Source of the DNA: Inia geoffrensis
Taxonomy: Eukaryota > Chordata > Mammalia > Artiodactyla > Iniidae
Assembly: GCA_036417435.1 (NCBI GenBank)
Contig: CM070918.1
Location: forward strand, 33,487,523-33,551,522
Length of the DNA: 64,000 bases
Direction of reading: 5' to 3'
This document shows positions 1-9,310 of the stretch, in pieces. Under the pieces are notes generated by a model, which was not told the DNA's origin, did no database searches, and saw only the letters and a list, made by a program, of their open reading frames with translations. How positions within the stretch are numbered: position 1 is the stretch's first letter; every line of letters begins with the position of its first letter. The position numbers and the translations under genes were made by a program.

Positions 1-142
1 ACATATATGTATATATATTCTTTTTCATATTCTTTTCCATTATAGGTTATTACAAGGTATTGAGTATAGTTCCCTGTGCTATAGAGTAGGACCTTGTTTA
101 TCTATTTTTTATATATATAGTAGCGTGTATCTGCTAGAGATA
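1..142 (-). mobile_element. L1 LINE 3' fragment, cut by window edge
   Basis: Reverse complement of an artiodactyl/cetacean L1 3' end. The signature ('ttccctgtgctat', 'taggaccttgtt', 'atctgctaga') recurs in the L1 copies at 58.8, 60.1 and 62.4 kb. The poly(A) end would lie before base 1. The copy fades into AT-rich sequence near 142. It is non-coding debris of LINE retrotransposition. Confidence 0.85.
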
Positions 143-250
143 TATATACAATTTTTATATGTGAAGGTGTCGCAAAAAAAGTTGTTAAAAAATCGTGTGT
201 AGTTTCTCTGAAATCCACGTTTAACTGGGCTTCCTGTATGTTATTGGGCA

Positions 251-336
251 GCTCTGTCTCAGCCCCCATGGTTCTGTCTCAGCCCCCATGGTTCTGTCTC
301 AGCACCCATGGTTCTGTCTCAGCACCCATGGTTCCC
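251..336. repeat. 20-bp minisatellite, four copies
   Basis: Four head-to-tail 20-bp units (251-270, 271-290, 291-310, 311-330) with core 'ctgtctcagc-cccatg', plus a partial fifth. Units 1-2 read 'agccccc' and units 3-4 read 'agcaccc', which suggests expansion by duplicating a pair. Unit 1 starts 'gct' where the others start 'gtt'. There are no spacers, so it is not a CRISPR-like array. Confidence 0.95.
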
Positions 337-1290
337 ATGGCTGCAGGAGCTCTAGGGTGTTCTACCTGAAGGTCTCTGCCCCACCAGGGAAGCCTCTCTC
401 CTCCTTCGGCTCAACCCCTCCCTTCACCTGCTGCCCGGATAGGATGGGGTGTTGGTCTGAGACTCTGCCCAGCCTGTTTCTCTTCTGTTTTTGCCTCATG
501 GTCAGCAGTGACCTTGTTGCCTTGTCCCCTTGGCTTTGCCTGCAGGAAGACCCCCAACATTGTGAAGAACTTCATACAATGTCTTTGGGCTAGTGGAATG
601 GCTCATCTTGATATGGGGTAGTGGGGGGGGGATTTTGAACTTCCAGAAGCCACAGGCCCTCCCTCCACGTCCTGTGTCTGGTTCCAGATGTTCAATTATG
701 GGCTCATCTTTCCCAGAGCTCCTGAGCTGCACTGGTGCAGGTCAAAGCTGGCTGCCCGCTCCATCCTGGTCTTTAATATAAGCAATATCCTCCCAGCCGG
801 AGCTTCTATGACAGCAGTTTGCTTCAAAAGCACAAATTAAAGTGATGCCACCCAGGGCAAGAATGGTCTTAGCAGATCAACAGGGAGAGCATCCAGCATC
901 TCTATTTAATATGAAGAGTGAAGGCCTGGTCTGAATACCAAAGAGATGGCAGGGAGAAAGGGGGAGGGGCGAGCTTGGGGCTGCCGGTCACCTGAAGCAT
1001 GGCTCACGGGCCCGCCCTGTGGGGCTGTGGGAGAGGAGGTAAAGGTCGGGAACTCTCAGCAAATATTTGGAGGGCTGTTCCCACGCCTGATGGGTTTGGA
1101 CACAAGGTAATCGTCTTCTGGAAGGGGCCTGGTAATCCCTGAGCAAATGCCGGCCTAACCGGTAACTCCCTGGCTGAGCCGGCCCCTCTCCCCTGGGGCA
1201 TCAGCAAGGAAGAAGGTGAGCACCCCAGGCTGGGGCTTGAATGGAACACACCTGCCAGGGAATGCTTTCATGTGAGACCCACAGCGTTGG
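337..1290. other. unique sequence, no gene seen
   Basis: Mixed-composition single-copy-looking DNA. It holds short chance frames only, with no recognisable protein, splice-bounded exon or repeat. Confidence 0.5.
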
Positions 1291-1317
1291 GGTGTACGGT
1301 ATCTTGTTATCCATGAA

Positions 1318-1412
1318 AACATTTATGGAGCCTGTGCTGTATACCAGGCTCCGGGGTAAGGATGGGGCTTTAGAGATGACAGACGTGGTCCCCAGAGTTT
1401 GATGGGGGAGCT
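1318..1412 (-). mobile_element. L2 LINE 3' fragment
   Basis: Resembles the reverse complement of the L2 3' end ('ccaggctccgggg' followed by a '-gacgtggtccccagag' block, matching the family's 'ccaggcactgtgct...ggtccctgccctcaaggag'). It abuts an oppositely oriented L2 tail. Confidence 0.6.
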
Positions 1413-1505
1413 GGCCTGTAAGTTCCCAGAGGACAGGAAGCATCTCTCCTGCTCACTACTGGATTCCCGGGAGCTAACACGGTGAATGAGTGAATGAATG
1501 AGTTG
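1413..1505 (+). mobile_element. L2 LINE 3' terminus
   Basis: Forward-strand L2 end: 'gtaagttcccagaggacagg' matches the family's 'gtgagctccttgagggcaggg', and the copy ends in the typical 'gaatgagtgaatgaatgag' tail at 1484-1502. It forms an inverted pair with the preceding L2 fragment. Confidence 0.6.
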
Positions 1506-2140
1506 TAATACAATGGGCTTCCTCCCCATCCCATGGGACCCAATGATGGCTTACTGGAAATGAACGTACAGAGCAGTCGGAGAGAGCTGGGCAGAGAGGT
1601 GACGGAAGGGTTAACCCGGGCAGAAGGTACAGAAAGATGTGAGGGTCCCGTGTGGTGTGAGGCTTGAGGCTGGAGCCTGGGCGGGGCCAGGTATGGAAGG
1701 ACCTCGCAGGTGGTGGTTGAGGAGCTTGGATTCCTTCTTCTTTTTTTTTTTTTTAATTTAATTAATTAATTTATTTATTTTTGCCGTGTTTGGTCTTCGT
1801 GGCTGTGCGAGGGCTTTCTCTAGTCGTGGCAAGCGGGGGCCTCTGCTCATCGCGGTGCGCAGGCCTCTCACTATCGCGGACTCTCCTGTGGCGGAGCACA
1901 GGCTCCAGACGCGCAGGCTCAGTAGTTGTGGCTCACGGGCCTAGTTGCTCCGCGACACGTGGCATCTTCCCAGACCAGGGCTCGAACCCTGCATTAGCAG
2001 GCAGACTCGCAACCACTGCGCCACCAGAGAAGCCCTTGAATTCCTTCTTGAAGCTCCCAAAGGATTTATAAGTAACAGAGCGATGAGGTCTGATTGATTA
2101 GCATTTTAGACCATCTGCCTGGAGGATGTTTGCTCATTTT
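1506..2140 (-). mobile_element. old L2-like LINE segment split by a SINE
   Basis: Diverged sequence in the style of 'gcagagaggtgacggaagg...ggtatggaaggacctcgcagg' that continues after the SINE as 'agcgatgaggtctgattg'. The same family fills 2.5-3.7 kb. I place it as an L2-like LINE read backwards. The family assignment is tentative. Confidence 0.45.
1740..2034 (-). mobile_element. CHR SINE, long form
   Basis: tRNA-derived SINE on the reverse strand. The poly(T)/A-T tail comes first and the tRNA-like head ('gcgccaccagagaagccc') comes last. The body has the long CHR-1-type organisation ('tttggtcttcg', 'ggctttctctag') mixed with a CHR-2-like middle. Flanked by a 15-bp target-site duplication, 1725-1739 and 2035-2049, with one mismatch. 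Transcription of such elements is by RNA polymerase III from internal A and B boxes. This copy is probably inert. Confidence 0.93.
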
Positions 2141-2207
2141 ATTTATTAAGACAGCTGAAAACAAACCCCTGCTCTACACCTTATATCGTGCTGGGTCTAG
2201 GCTGGTG

Positions 2208-2440
2208 CTGTCCAACAGAAACATAGTGTGGGCCACATCAGTAATTTGACGTTTTCTACCAGTCACATTGAAAAAGGTAAGCAGAAACAGGCAATAGACT
2301 TATTATTTTATTTAACCCAATGGATCTGGACTATCACGATACCTTTCACGTCTTTTTGGTTCTTCATCTTTGAAATCCTGTTTCTTTTATTCTTCCAGCC
2401 CATCTCAATTCACACTTGCCCCATTTCAAATGATCGGTTG
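2208..2440. mobile_element. ancient interspersed repeat, family not named
   Basis: Starts 'tgctgtccaacagaaacata' and continues 'gtgggccacat...ttctaccagtcacatt...tttaacccaa', then 'cccatctcaattcacacttgcc'. I recognise this order as a dispersed mammalian repeat, probably a DNA transposon fossil, but cannot name the subfamily safely. Confidence 0.5.
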
Positions 2441-2446
2441 CTACTA

Positions 2447-3700
2447 TACTGAATAATGCATGCAGGTGTAGACAGGGGTACAGGGGTAGACAATGGTATA
2501 CGAAACGATCGTGGTCTCTATCCTCACAGAGCTCAGAGCCCAGCAGAGAAAACCCATAATTAAATGAGCAAACAAAATAGTACAATGGGGCTTCCCTGGT
2601 GGCGCAGTGGTTGAGGGTCCGCCTGCTGATGCTGAGGACACGGGTTCGTGCCCTGGTCCGGGAAGATCCCACGTGGCGCGGAGCGGCTGGGCCCGTGAGC
2701 CATGGCCACTGAGCCTTCGCGTCCGGAGCCTGTGCTCCGCAACGGGAGAGGCCACAACGGTGAGAGGCCCACGTACCGCAAAAAAAAAAAAATAGTACAA
2801 CGACATTCACAGTGGTGGTGAGGGGGTGGAGGGGAGGATCATGACACCCAGGGACGTAATTCAAGCACAATTCGAGTCCTTAAGGATGAATGGGGGTCCA
2901 TTAAGTGAGAGGTGGGCGTTCCTGGTGGGCAGAAACAATGTATGAGGGGCTGGTGGCCACACTTGGTGAGCTGCCCTAAGCCCAGGGAGCGTGGCTTGAC
3001 ATGAGTCCAGCAAGGCTAGCGGGACCAGATCAGGTCAGCCTCCAGCCACAATGGGCATTTGGACTTTCTTTTAAGAGCAGTGGGAAACCTCCAGAGGGTC
3101 ATAAAGAAGCAGGGAAGTTACCATGACCAGATCCTTACAAATACGTCACTGGAGTGGCTGTCGTGCACACACGGATTTGGGGGTGGGGGGCACGGGGCAG
3201 GCTGAAGAGGACAGCCCGTGGTCTGCGGCATGGATGGGAGGAGAGAGGGGGGAAATGAAAATGGGAAGCGGTGGGAGAATGCAGGAGAAAGCCAGAAGTT
3301 AGAACCAACAGGACTTAAGAGTGGATTGGAGGGGTGTGTGCAGGTTGGGGGAGCAGAGGTATGGTTTTAAATAAAGGGGGGGAGAGTTGATGACTCCCAG
3401 GTTTCTGGTGCTGCTGCTGAGATCGGGAACCTGAAAGAGAGGCCGCTTTGCGGGGGTGGGGGGGATGAGGGGGAGGGTCCAGGAAGTCAGAGGTTCAGTT
3501 TCAAGTGTGTTGAGTTTGAGGCACTTGTGAGATCTCCAAGATCTGATTTTACGTGACAATAAGTAAGGCCAAGCTTGGGAGAGAGTTCTAGCTGCACAAG
3601 CAGATTTGAGAGATGGTCCGTACCTACATGTGTGGTTAGTAATGAAATACGTAGGAACAGGAATTAAAGACATAGAAATACACCTAGAGCGTATTTAGAT
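2447..3700 (-). mobile_element. long old L2-like LINE copy, host of a SINE
   Basis: About 1 kb of purine-rich sequence with landmarks in family order: 'cctcacagagctcagag', 'atttggactttc', 'gactcccaggtttctgg', 'gtgttgagtttgaggcac'. The same landmarks appear in other old copies in this window (33-34 kb, 38.6-39.2 kb, 54.5-54.9 kb). It is strongly diverged with no open reverse-transcriptase frame. The short SINE at 2588-2792 sits inside. Confidence 0.5.
2588..2792 (+). mobile_element. CHR-2 SINE, short cetacean form
   Basis: Head 'gggcttccctggtggcgcag' (A box 'tggcgcagtgg', B box 'gggttcgtgcc'), short GC-rich body, and a 3' end '-cacgtaccgca' followed by poly(A). A perfect 12-bp duplication 'aaaatagtacaa' flanks it (2574-2585, 2789-2800). 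Open frames on both strands here are SINE artefacts. Confidence 0.96.
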
Positions 3701-3726
3701 ACGCTCAACCAGCTGTGCGTATCTAA

Positions 3727-4285
3727 ACCAGTGGTTCTCAGCCAAGGGTGATTCTGCCCTCCCTGCCACCCCCGCTGCCCAGGGGACATTTTGGCAATGT
3801 CTGGGTACATTCTTTTTTGTCAGTGAACACTATTCTATTTATTAAAATTAATGACAGCATAAGAATAGCCTATCATAAGCATCATTCTCAAATATTTAAT
3901 TATTATTTTGAATACTTTATGTTAAATTATTTGTTTCAGTAGCATTATGAATTTATGGACCTTTCATAGATTCAACTACTTTTAGTAATCCGTAATTGGT
4001 TCTTTTTGTTTTTTTTTTAACATCTTTATTGGAGTATAATTGCTTTACAATGTTGTGTTAGTTACTGCTGTATAACAAAGTGAATCAGCTATATGCATAC
4101 ACATATCCCCACATCCCCTCCCTCTTGCGTCTCCCTCCCACCCTCCCTATCCCACCCCTCTAGGTGGTCACAAAGCACCGAGCTGATCTCCCTGTGTGAT
4201 GCTGCTGCTTCTCTGGGTACGTTCTTGATTGTCCCAATCACGGCGTTAGGGGTGGTGCTACTGGCATCTGGTGCATAGAGGCTAT
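3727..4285 (+). mobile_element. MER20 (hAT-Charlie) split by an L1
   Basis: Left half 'ccagtggttctcagccaagg...ggggacattttggcaatgtct' and right half 'gattgtcccaatc...gtgctactggcatctggtgcatagagg' are the two parts of a MER20 non-autonomous hAT element. They are separated at 3815-4211 by an L1 insertion with target-site duplication. A second MER20 lies at 45.2 kb. Confidence 0.85.
3815..4211 (-). mobile_element. 5'-truncated L1 with candidate 3' transduction
   Basis: The insertion is bounded by a 15-bp duplication 'tctgggtac(a/g)ttctt' (3800-3814 and 4212-4226). On the reverse strand it reads about 190 bp of L1 3' end (4020-4211), the L1's own A-rich tail (4001-4019), about 181 bp of non-L1 AT-rich DNA (3819-4000) and a short terminal poly(A) (3813-3818). 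An AATAAA signal (reverse complement at 3838-3843) lies 19 bases before that tail. This is the expected structure when an L1 transcript reads through its own end and carries flanking DNA along. Confidence 0.8.
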
Positions 4286-4930
4286 TTTTATCAGACTAGG
4301 AAGCAGGAAAAAAGGCACCAGATCATAAACTCTTTGAGGCCCAAGGCATACCAGACCTTTTCGAAGCAAAGGAGAAAAACTTGAACCATCTTTCACCCAG
4401 CCTCCCTCCCAGGGTTTGGGGTATGATGCAGGCAAGGGTTAGGTAATAAACTCCAGGGAAACATTTTTTTTCAAGTCCCCTATTTCATCTTAAAAAAATC
4501 AATAAATTTAAATTCTAGTCCATAATATATCACAGTGTATTTTAATATAATAATAAAATTTCATATTCTTTTCTAGCTGAGTTACCTGATCCCTCCCCAG
4601 CCCATTAGTTTTCCCAAGGCTCTGAGATATGCCACCATATAACCCCAGGAGAGCAAGTCCAACTTGATTCCCATAAACACCCACATGGATACCATCTCCC
4701 TCTTGGGCATTCGACAGATTTTAATGATGTAGGGGAATGATTAATAGATGAAGGAAGAGCCATGGAGAACCTCGTTCTGGAATAAAGAGTTCTCCTGGGA
4801 AATGGGTAGGTTCCTGAATTCTCCACAGCTTGAAAGAGAACTTGATTTTATTTTTCCAGCTTGCAGAATTTTCCTGAATGGAGTTTTGGTAGTTAGCAGG
4901 AAGCGTTTCCAACTTATCTGGGGGCACCTA
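4286..4930. other. unique sequence, no gene seen
   Basis: AT-rich to mixed DNA without a recognised repeat. The open frame at 4748-5143 (131 codons, plus strand) has no recognisable domain and I do not regard it as coding. Confidence 0.45.
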
Positions 4931-7060
4931 TTGGAGGTGCTTGATGTAATTTCTGTTTGGCTATGGTGTAGCCCTCATAGGTACCGAGGCTGGAGGCGTT
5001 TGTTTGCCTACTGCCAAGCCATCCATTACAGACACCCTCTGCATCAGCAGACACAGCTGAGGGAGCTGGCTGTCAGAGCCTCCCAAGAAGGATGCCAGGA
5101 GGAATGGAATGTCGGGGACAATGTCCTGTTCTTTGTCTCTTGAGAAAGAAGTCATCCCCAGGTGGCTCAGGCCGGGGTGGAGTTGACTCTTCTCTGCCAC
5201 ATCACACGCACAGCAGTTAAGTTTGCCGAGATTCCAAACAGGGATTACAGTTCCCTCTATGGAAAACACTGTCTGCTGAATTTTCGCTCGTATGAACAAA
5301 ATGGCTCCGAATTTACATAATTAAAATGCCAGTGTCTTTCAGATCACAACAATGGGTAATTAACATTGTTACTTGTCGGCTGAGAAATACCTCGGGCGGA
5401 GGATATCAGAGCCCAGCCGTTTTATTTTGGGCCACGTCTCACGGACAGTCAGGGCTAATTGAATCACCCCCATCTCATCGAAAATGAATGAAAAGAACAT
5501 TGAACGTCGCTAGCCCGGCTTGCGATCCACACAGAAAAGCTGCTTGCTCAAACAATCCCGCGGGAGATCAGAACCTCAGCCCTGCGTTGAGGACGGCGGC
5601 CTGACAGTCTAATTTAGAAGCGTTGCTTAAAATCTTAATCAGCGCATTGAAATTAACAGAGGCGAGTTTCGACACCATGTTTGTGGTTTATGGTTATCAT
5701 TTTTAATAAACGTTAAAATATCTTTACAGGTGTGGAAAGAGGCACATCCCTGGGACACTGATCTCCTAGGTTGTACTCTCAATCAAGAAGAAAAAAAAAT
5801 GTCATCGTCAAGAATGAAGACGTAACATACTCATCAGAGCTTGCCTTCCTTTTATTTTGTGGTTCCGGGAAAGCTATCTGCAATCCTAAGCCCCCCGTCC
5901 ATCTTCCTGGCACAAGTGATATCTTGATTGACACATCTCCAAATAAGCTTGTGAATAGCTTTCCGTATTAGCCTCAGAATAATTCAGATGTCAAATTACG
6001 GCTCGCAGACTCCCTGACTCCTCTCGAGCTCCAGAATGAATTTTTTAAATATTTGGGAGAAAGTATTAAATTTTGTTCAGTTTGGGTCAAAGTTCATATC
6101 ATTTGGTAATAAAGAGCCACAGAGGGTGTTTGCCCAGAACCGGGGGCTGCACTGATTTTATTTTGTGCGACAGCTGCAGGTCAGGCTGACCCTTGGTGAG
6201 CGGTTTGGAATTTGTGAGCCTGCAGCTTTCGGCACCTCTTGCGGTTTGCCGTGGGTTTCCTTTGGACAGAAAAGGGAACAAGGAAAGAAAGAAGGCAAAA
6301 AACGCGACTCATTCTCTGTGCGTGCGCAGGAGTCCTGGCTGATGTCATCTGTAAACAAGCAGCTTTAATTGCGCCTCTCCGCAGCGACAAGGGAAGAGGT
6401 GATGTGAGTTCTGTGTTTTCTTCACTGTTGAAACTGCACTGCCGACCCAGCCTGGATTCCCGTCCTGCAAACCGCACAGAAGCATCTCTCACCAGCAAGA
6501 AGGCAAAGCAGTGCTTGCCGGGCTGATAACGGCCACTTTTCACAATATTTGTTGAATGCTCTGTAACGTGGGGCTGAGAAAACTCTCATTATTACAGGCT
6601 GTTTGCGCAGCTGTAAATATTTAACCAAGAATGCTACCTGCTTTGTGGAAAGACTTGCTAATTACACCTGCCTCTCTCTATAATTGCATGTTGTTGTAAA
6701 AATTCCAGGATAATGACACAACTGTGTCTTCTTCACGCAAGGGGTAAATTTATAGGGAGGACGGCACTTGCATTTCCGTAAGCAATTAGCCTACACATTT
6801 TCATCCTTGTGTTTTCCTGTGATTTTATTGAAATGAAAGATAATGAATTAAATCCAATTACAGCAAGAAGACAGCTAGCGACTGGATGTCCATTTTGAAC
6901 CACAGTTCTACTTTGTAAGCAAAGTGACGAAGAGAATGACGCTCCCGCTTAAGACAGTAGAAGCATGCCAATAAATTAGAAATATCAGCCTGATAGCACG
7001 GACCCTGCTGAACAGCCCTTATTGGAGACCGGAGTTCTCTTGACAAAATGCTTCTGGAAA
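4931..7060. other. repeat-free tract, candidate conserved non-coding DNA
   Basis: More than 2 kb with no interspersed repeat that I can see, in a window otherwise full of them. It is dense in homeodomain-like 'taatta'/'attaat' cores, SOX-like 'acaat', forkhead-like 'gtaaaca' (6351-6357) and a 'tgatgtca' site (6341-6348). This looks like long-range enhancer DNA beside a developmental gene. That is inference from texture. No alignment was possible. Confidence 0.4.
5348..5370. promoter_or_regulatory. inverted SOX-like sites around a TAATTA core
   Basis: 'aacaatg' (5348-5354) and its exact inverse 'cattgtt' (5364-5370) flank 'taattaa' (5357-5363). SOX proteins bind ACAAT/ATTGT and many homeodomain proteins bind TAATTA, so this is a compact candidate composite site. 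It lies in a repeat-free tract. Binding is inferred only. Confidence 0.35.
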
Positions 7061-7217
7061 AGGTGCATATTTCTAGCCTGATGAATGTGAGGTACTGCTC
7101 TTGGCTTGTAGCCTGATTATTGGTGGAACATCTCTATAAAAAAATGTTTCCCCAGATGCCATAATAAAGCCCAAGACGATAATCCATAGTTCACAGGGTT
7201 TGTTGGGGCGGGCGGGG
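7061..7217. other. short unique flank
   Basis: Unique-looking DNA leading into a G-rich stretch ('gttggggcgggcggggga') directly beside the AG microsatellite. Confidence 0.4.
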
Positions 7218-7246
7218 GAGTCGGAGAGAGAGAGACAGACAGAGAC

Positions 7247-7312
<66 letters not shown>
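7218..7312. repeat. (AG)n microsatellite
   Basis: Starts with interrupted 'agagacagac' units and ends with an almost pure AG run of about 26 units (7258-7312). It produces meaningless Arg-Glu and Ser-Leu open frames on the two strands. Probably length-polymorphic. Confidence 0.97.
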
Positions 7313-7314
<2 letters not shown>

Positions 7315-9004
7315 CGCTCTGGAGTTCAGGAAATAGGAGGCAGGTAATATTCTTATTACATAAAAACACGGGCATTCCTATTCTCTTGGAAATCTTAGCT
7401 CTCCAGGAGATGCGGAGAGACGTAACCCCTATCTGGGCTACAAAGAAAAAAGGCTCACTTGCTTTAATCAGGAGACTGTTCAGAGATGCAGAGCCATGGT
7501 TCCCGAAAAACAAAACAAAATGAGTGGCTTGACGGTACAGACACTTCCCCAATCAATACATCTCTACATCTTTATTGCTTTATTTTCCTTTTTACTCCCT
7601 CACCATCTTTTCTCTCCACCCCTCTTCTCCCTCTGGATAAATGCAAACACCTCCAAACTTCAAAAGTGGAGACGTGACCCATTCTTTAACCGCACAGGGG
7701 CCTATGATGTTCTGAGCTCTGCGTCATTTCAGACACAAACACATTTCCCAGGACTTACAGTCTCCCTAGAACAGTTTTAAACCTGATGATGATGAATTCA
7801 CTTATTTATTTAGTGGTCATGACTATTTCTACTAACACTTTGGTAAATATGAGGGTGATGGCATAATTATACCAGGCAGGGAGAGGAAGAGCGCTGACAG
7901 CCCAGCCGGTCGGAGAGCGGGAGCTGACAGGCTGCCCTGCCCAGCCCAGCCAGGGAACTATTTTCTTCGATTTCCTCTCAGTGGCTGGGCTGGAGTGTGG
8001 CTGCCTAATCGTTTGCTGTCGATACAGTAAAAATGCTTACCCATCTTTATATCTAATCCGTTCTGAGAGGGCTCTTTACATAAATGGCCTATGCCGTTTC
8101 TTTATTTTCAGAAAAGGCAATCAAATAAGATTGAACCACACAGGCTGTTGGTACAGTGTTTTTGGAAGCGTGTGTGTTTTTTAAAAAGCACACTGATTAA
8201 TTTTGAGACACAGCATTTTGTGTTAAGTTGTCTTTGACTATTTTCTTCCTTGCTGTTTTTTTTCTTAAAGGGCTCTAAAAATCAATGCCACGTTTCACTA
8301 CCATCCATCTTTATATAGTAATAAATTAAGTGGGAGGTATTGATATTTTTGACTGCGCTTTTAAAATTTACATACTAAATGACAGTTATACCCTTGCGGC
8401 TCTTGATTTCTGCTGCTGTTTACTGCTTGTGACTTGGGAAAGAGGCGGTTGAGTTTCGCCTGTTTGCTCTGATGTTCCTGAGGGCTCTGGCACCTCCATC
8501 CATGGCTCAGATAGAGAGCAGTCGGAAACCTGGTCCCAAGGAGGCGGGAGCTCAGAAAAGTCTTGCCTTTCTGCCGTCTCCCGAAGAAGTTCTGCAGGAA
8601 CTCCACCAAAGACAGGCCAAATGACCTCGGACTGGGCGATGGATGTGGTAGAGCTGAGCTCGGGTGATACTGAAATATTTAATACTGGTGGGCAATGGCC
8701 TCCACCCATCAGCACTTGGCTGGGATGTCCTGGAGGTCCTCCTGCTTTGCCAGATGTTAACCCTTTAGTTGCTGACTTAAGTGAAGGGAGGAGGCTCCAG
8801 GGAAAGGCCAGGGCAGTGGACAGCAAGGGCTTGGGGGAAAATGGCTATTTATCAACGGTTGCAAAATATCCCAATATTTAATATCAATGCCTACTGGGTG
8901 AATTTTAGCCCTGAATATGAGCCCCTCCACATAACACAAATTTAGGAACCTTGGGGAAGTCTTGGACGTATTGTGTACCCTCCCCATTCCTTAAGAAAAA
9001 AATA
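7313..9004. other. unique, repeat-poor tract
   Basis: No recognised repeat or exon. 7960-8360 is AT-rich with evenly mixed motifs, similar to the candidate conserved tract upstream. 8380-8830 is more GC-rich, with overlapping chance frames on both strands and no protein family signature. Confidence 0.4.
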
Positions 9005-9310
9005 GGGCTTCCCTGGTGGCGCAGTGGTTAAGAGTCTCCCTGCCGATGCAGGGGACACGGGTTCGAGCCCTGGTCCAGGGGGATCCCACATGCCACGGAG
9101 CAACTAAGCCCGTGCGCCACAACTACGGAGCCTGAGCCCCTAGAGCCCGTGCTCCGCAACAGGAGAAGCCACCGCAATGAGAAGCCCACACACCGCAACG
9201 AAGAGTGGCCCCCGCTCACTGCAACTAGAGAAAGCCCGCGCGCAGCAGTGAAGACCCAGTGCAACCAAATATAAAATAAATAAAGAATTAATTAAAAAAA
9301 GAAAAAAAAA
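9005..9310 (+). mobile_element. CHR SINE, long CHR-1-like form
   Basis: Complete long-form element: head 'gggcttccctggtggcgcag', body with 'gagaagcccacacaccgcaa' and 'agagaaagcccgcgcgcagc', tail 'ccaaatataaaataaataaa' then poly(A). A-rich flanks ('aagaaaaaaatag' before, a similar run after) suggest an A-rich target duplication. Confidence 0.94.

Noticed and set aside
251..336. Possible CRISPR-like array
   Set aside because: Units are contiguous without spacers and the window is mammalian. It is a minisatellite.
7200..7552. Frames with Arg-Glu and Ser-Leu repeats
   Set aside because: Direct translation of the (AG)n microsatellite.
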